Shown here: positions 62,866 through 64,000 of the stretch, piece by piece
Layout: every line of letters starts with the position of its first letter
How positions within the stretch are numbered: position 1 is the stretch's first letter
DNA from: Ciona savignyi
Taxonomy: Eukaryota; Chordata; Ascidiacea; Phlebobranchia; Cionidae
NCBI GenBank assembly: GCA_000149265.1
Contig: CH003412.1
Span: 161,226 to 225,225, forward strand
Direction of reading: 5' to 3'
Length of the DNA stretch: 64,000 nucleotides
Notes under the pieces: model-generated
The model's database searches: none
The model's input: only the letters and a program-made list of their open reading frames with translations
What the model was told of the DNA's origin: nothing
Translations under genes and position numbers: made by a program

Positions 62866-64000
62866 ATGATACTGAACTACTACTGAAAGAAAATAAAACA
62901 GAGCATGGCAGTATTTTAGTGTGATTTTTTGTTGTTTGATATCCCTTTGAAAAATATTAATGTACATAATTATAACTGCGGTACATATATTGCATTGCGA
63001 AAGATAACTGGCAGCTTTGTACATCAGCTGTACCTTAAACAATTGTGTTAATGATCCTGCACTTTAATCTAGACTAGCATTTTGTACAGTATATTCATTT
63101 ATCCAAACCAAACTGTAGTTAATATGAATTGAACTGACAATTATCATTTTGTTGCAATTTTTTGCTTTACTCATTTTATAATTTTGTTATCAAACTTTAA
63201 ACTTGGCACATTTTTTAAAAATAAATATTTGCACACTTGAGAGCAATTACTTCAATTCACTTACATATGGGCCTATTCTTTAAAATCCTGGCAACCACAC
63301 AAAAGTAAACATACCAGCAACTTGTTTATTTTAATCGCTCAAGTACATTTATGATGTATATTATTATGTTATCCAATAATATAAATACCATAGCTCCAGT
63401 CTACAACATACTATCAGGTAAGTTTGAGGGCGACTTGAGGTTAAATTACATACTGTCTGTCTAGTCCACAGTAGTATGTATCACAAATAATTCAGCTGCC
63501 TGCAGAGCCCTGACGCTCTTATCGATTAAGTATCTGGTCACAAGTAATGTTACCTTATAATCGCAACCTGAACTACCCAGCAGCCAACAACTTTTACAAA
63601 GCAATCCTATTTGGGCACATTAATGGATAGATGTTACATGAATTAAATGGATTAGGGGTTTAAAAAAACGAAAGCAGTGGCTCTTCAGCGTAAAACACGC
63701 TTTTACAGTTATGATAATCCAATAGCGATCACTGATTGTAAACGAAGATACTCCTCCCTTTACGGAGTTTTGATCGTGGATATAAGATACAGTAAGATAG
63801 AAACCGTACGAACCTATTCCTTTAAATGTCATCGTTCTACATTTGTTTTTGGCGCCATTGTTTACTGAACAGTCCAACATAGAAATACAGTGTATATAAA
63901 TCATAGAAGTATTAAAGATCTTTCGATATCTATGATAGAAATGCGAAGTTGTATAAGCGGGGAATCACCTTGGTTTGGAGTCCGCAACGCACAGCCACTG
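62866..64000. other. Downstream flank, no gene seen
   Basis: AT-rich 3' flank of the last MS4A-like gene. Overlapping frames on both strands at 63620-63904 show no motif. No start of a sixth paralogue is visible within the window. Confidence 0.5.

Noticed and set aside
1-64000. CRISPR array, operon structure or bacterial system
   Set aside because: The window has spliced eukaryotic genes throughout; repeats are SINEs, DNA transposons and tandem arrays, not spacer arrays.

Overview
The window is animal nuclear DNA: AT-rich, with split genes, short GT-AG introns, many degraded transposable elements and one 100-N assembly gap (10746-10845). Compact introns, a dispersed tRNA-derived SINE and invertebrate-chordate-like proteins point to a tunicate, most likely Ciona. 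The species call is inference. I assembled the gene models by hand from reading frames, splice sites and intron phase, and ran no database search.

Layout. 1-6.6 kb: a small three-exon minus-strand gene of unknown function (405-1241), a tentative second minus-strand gene (3955-4720), and SINE and hAT debris. 6.7-21.1 kb: a complete eight-exon gene for mLST8/GbetaL, the WD40 subunit of TOR complexes (323 aa). Its sixth intron is about 11 kb and holds a complete four-exon Arf-type GTPase gene (190 aa) on the opposite strand. The assembly gap lies in the same intron. 21.1-25 kb: no gene seen, only repeats. 25-26.6 kb: a four-exon methyltransferase gene resembling METTL27 (222 aa).

27.9-62.9 kb: five paralogous four-transmembrane genes, all on the plus strand, resembling the vertebrate MS4A family (196, 210, 242, 206 and 205 aa). 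They share an exon plan: a short N-terminal exon, then four exons carrying TM1, TM2, TM3 and TM4, all joined at phase 0, then a variable tail. They appear to have arisen by tandem duplication. Between copies 1 and 2 sits a two-exon gene for an NXPE-family PC-esterase-like type II membrane protein (564 aa).

Mobile DNA. The last intron of MS4A-like copy 2 contains a 3.2-kb TTAA-flanked element with arms of about 0.6 kb. It carries remnants of a THAP domain and of a P2X7-type cysteine-rich domain, in converging and overlapping reading frames. A hAT-like element with a perfect 8-bp target duplication has inserted into one arm, and the other arm preserves the empty site. About twenty SINE copies, a 1.5-kb complex repeat array (about 40.1-41.6 kb) and several foldback repeats fill much of the remaining non-coding sequence.
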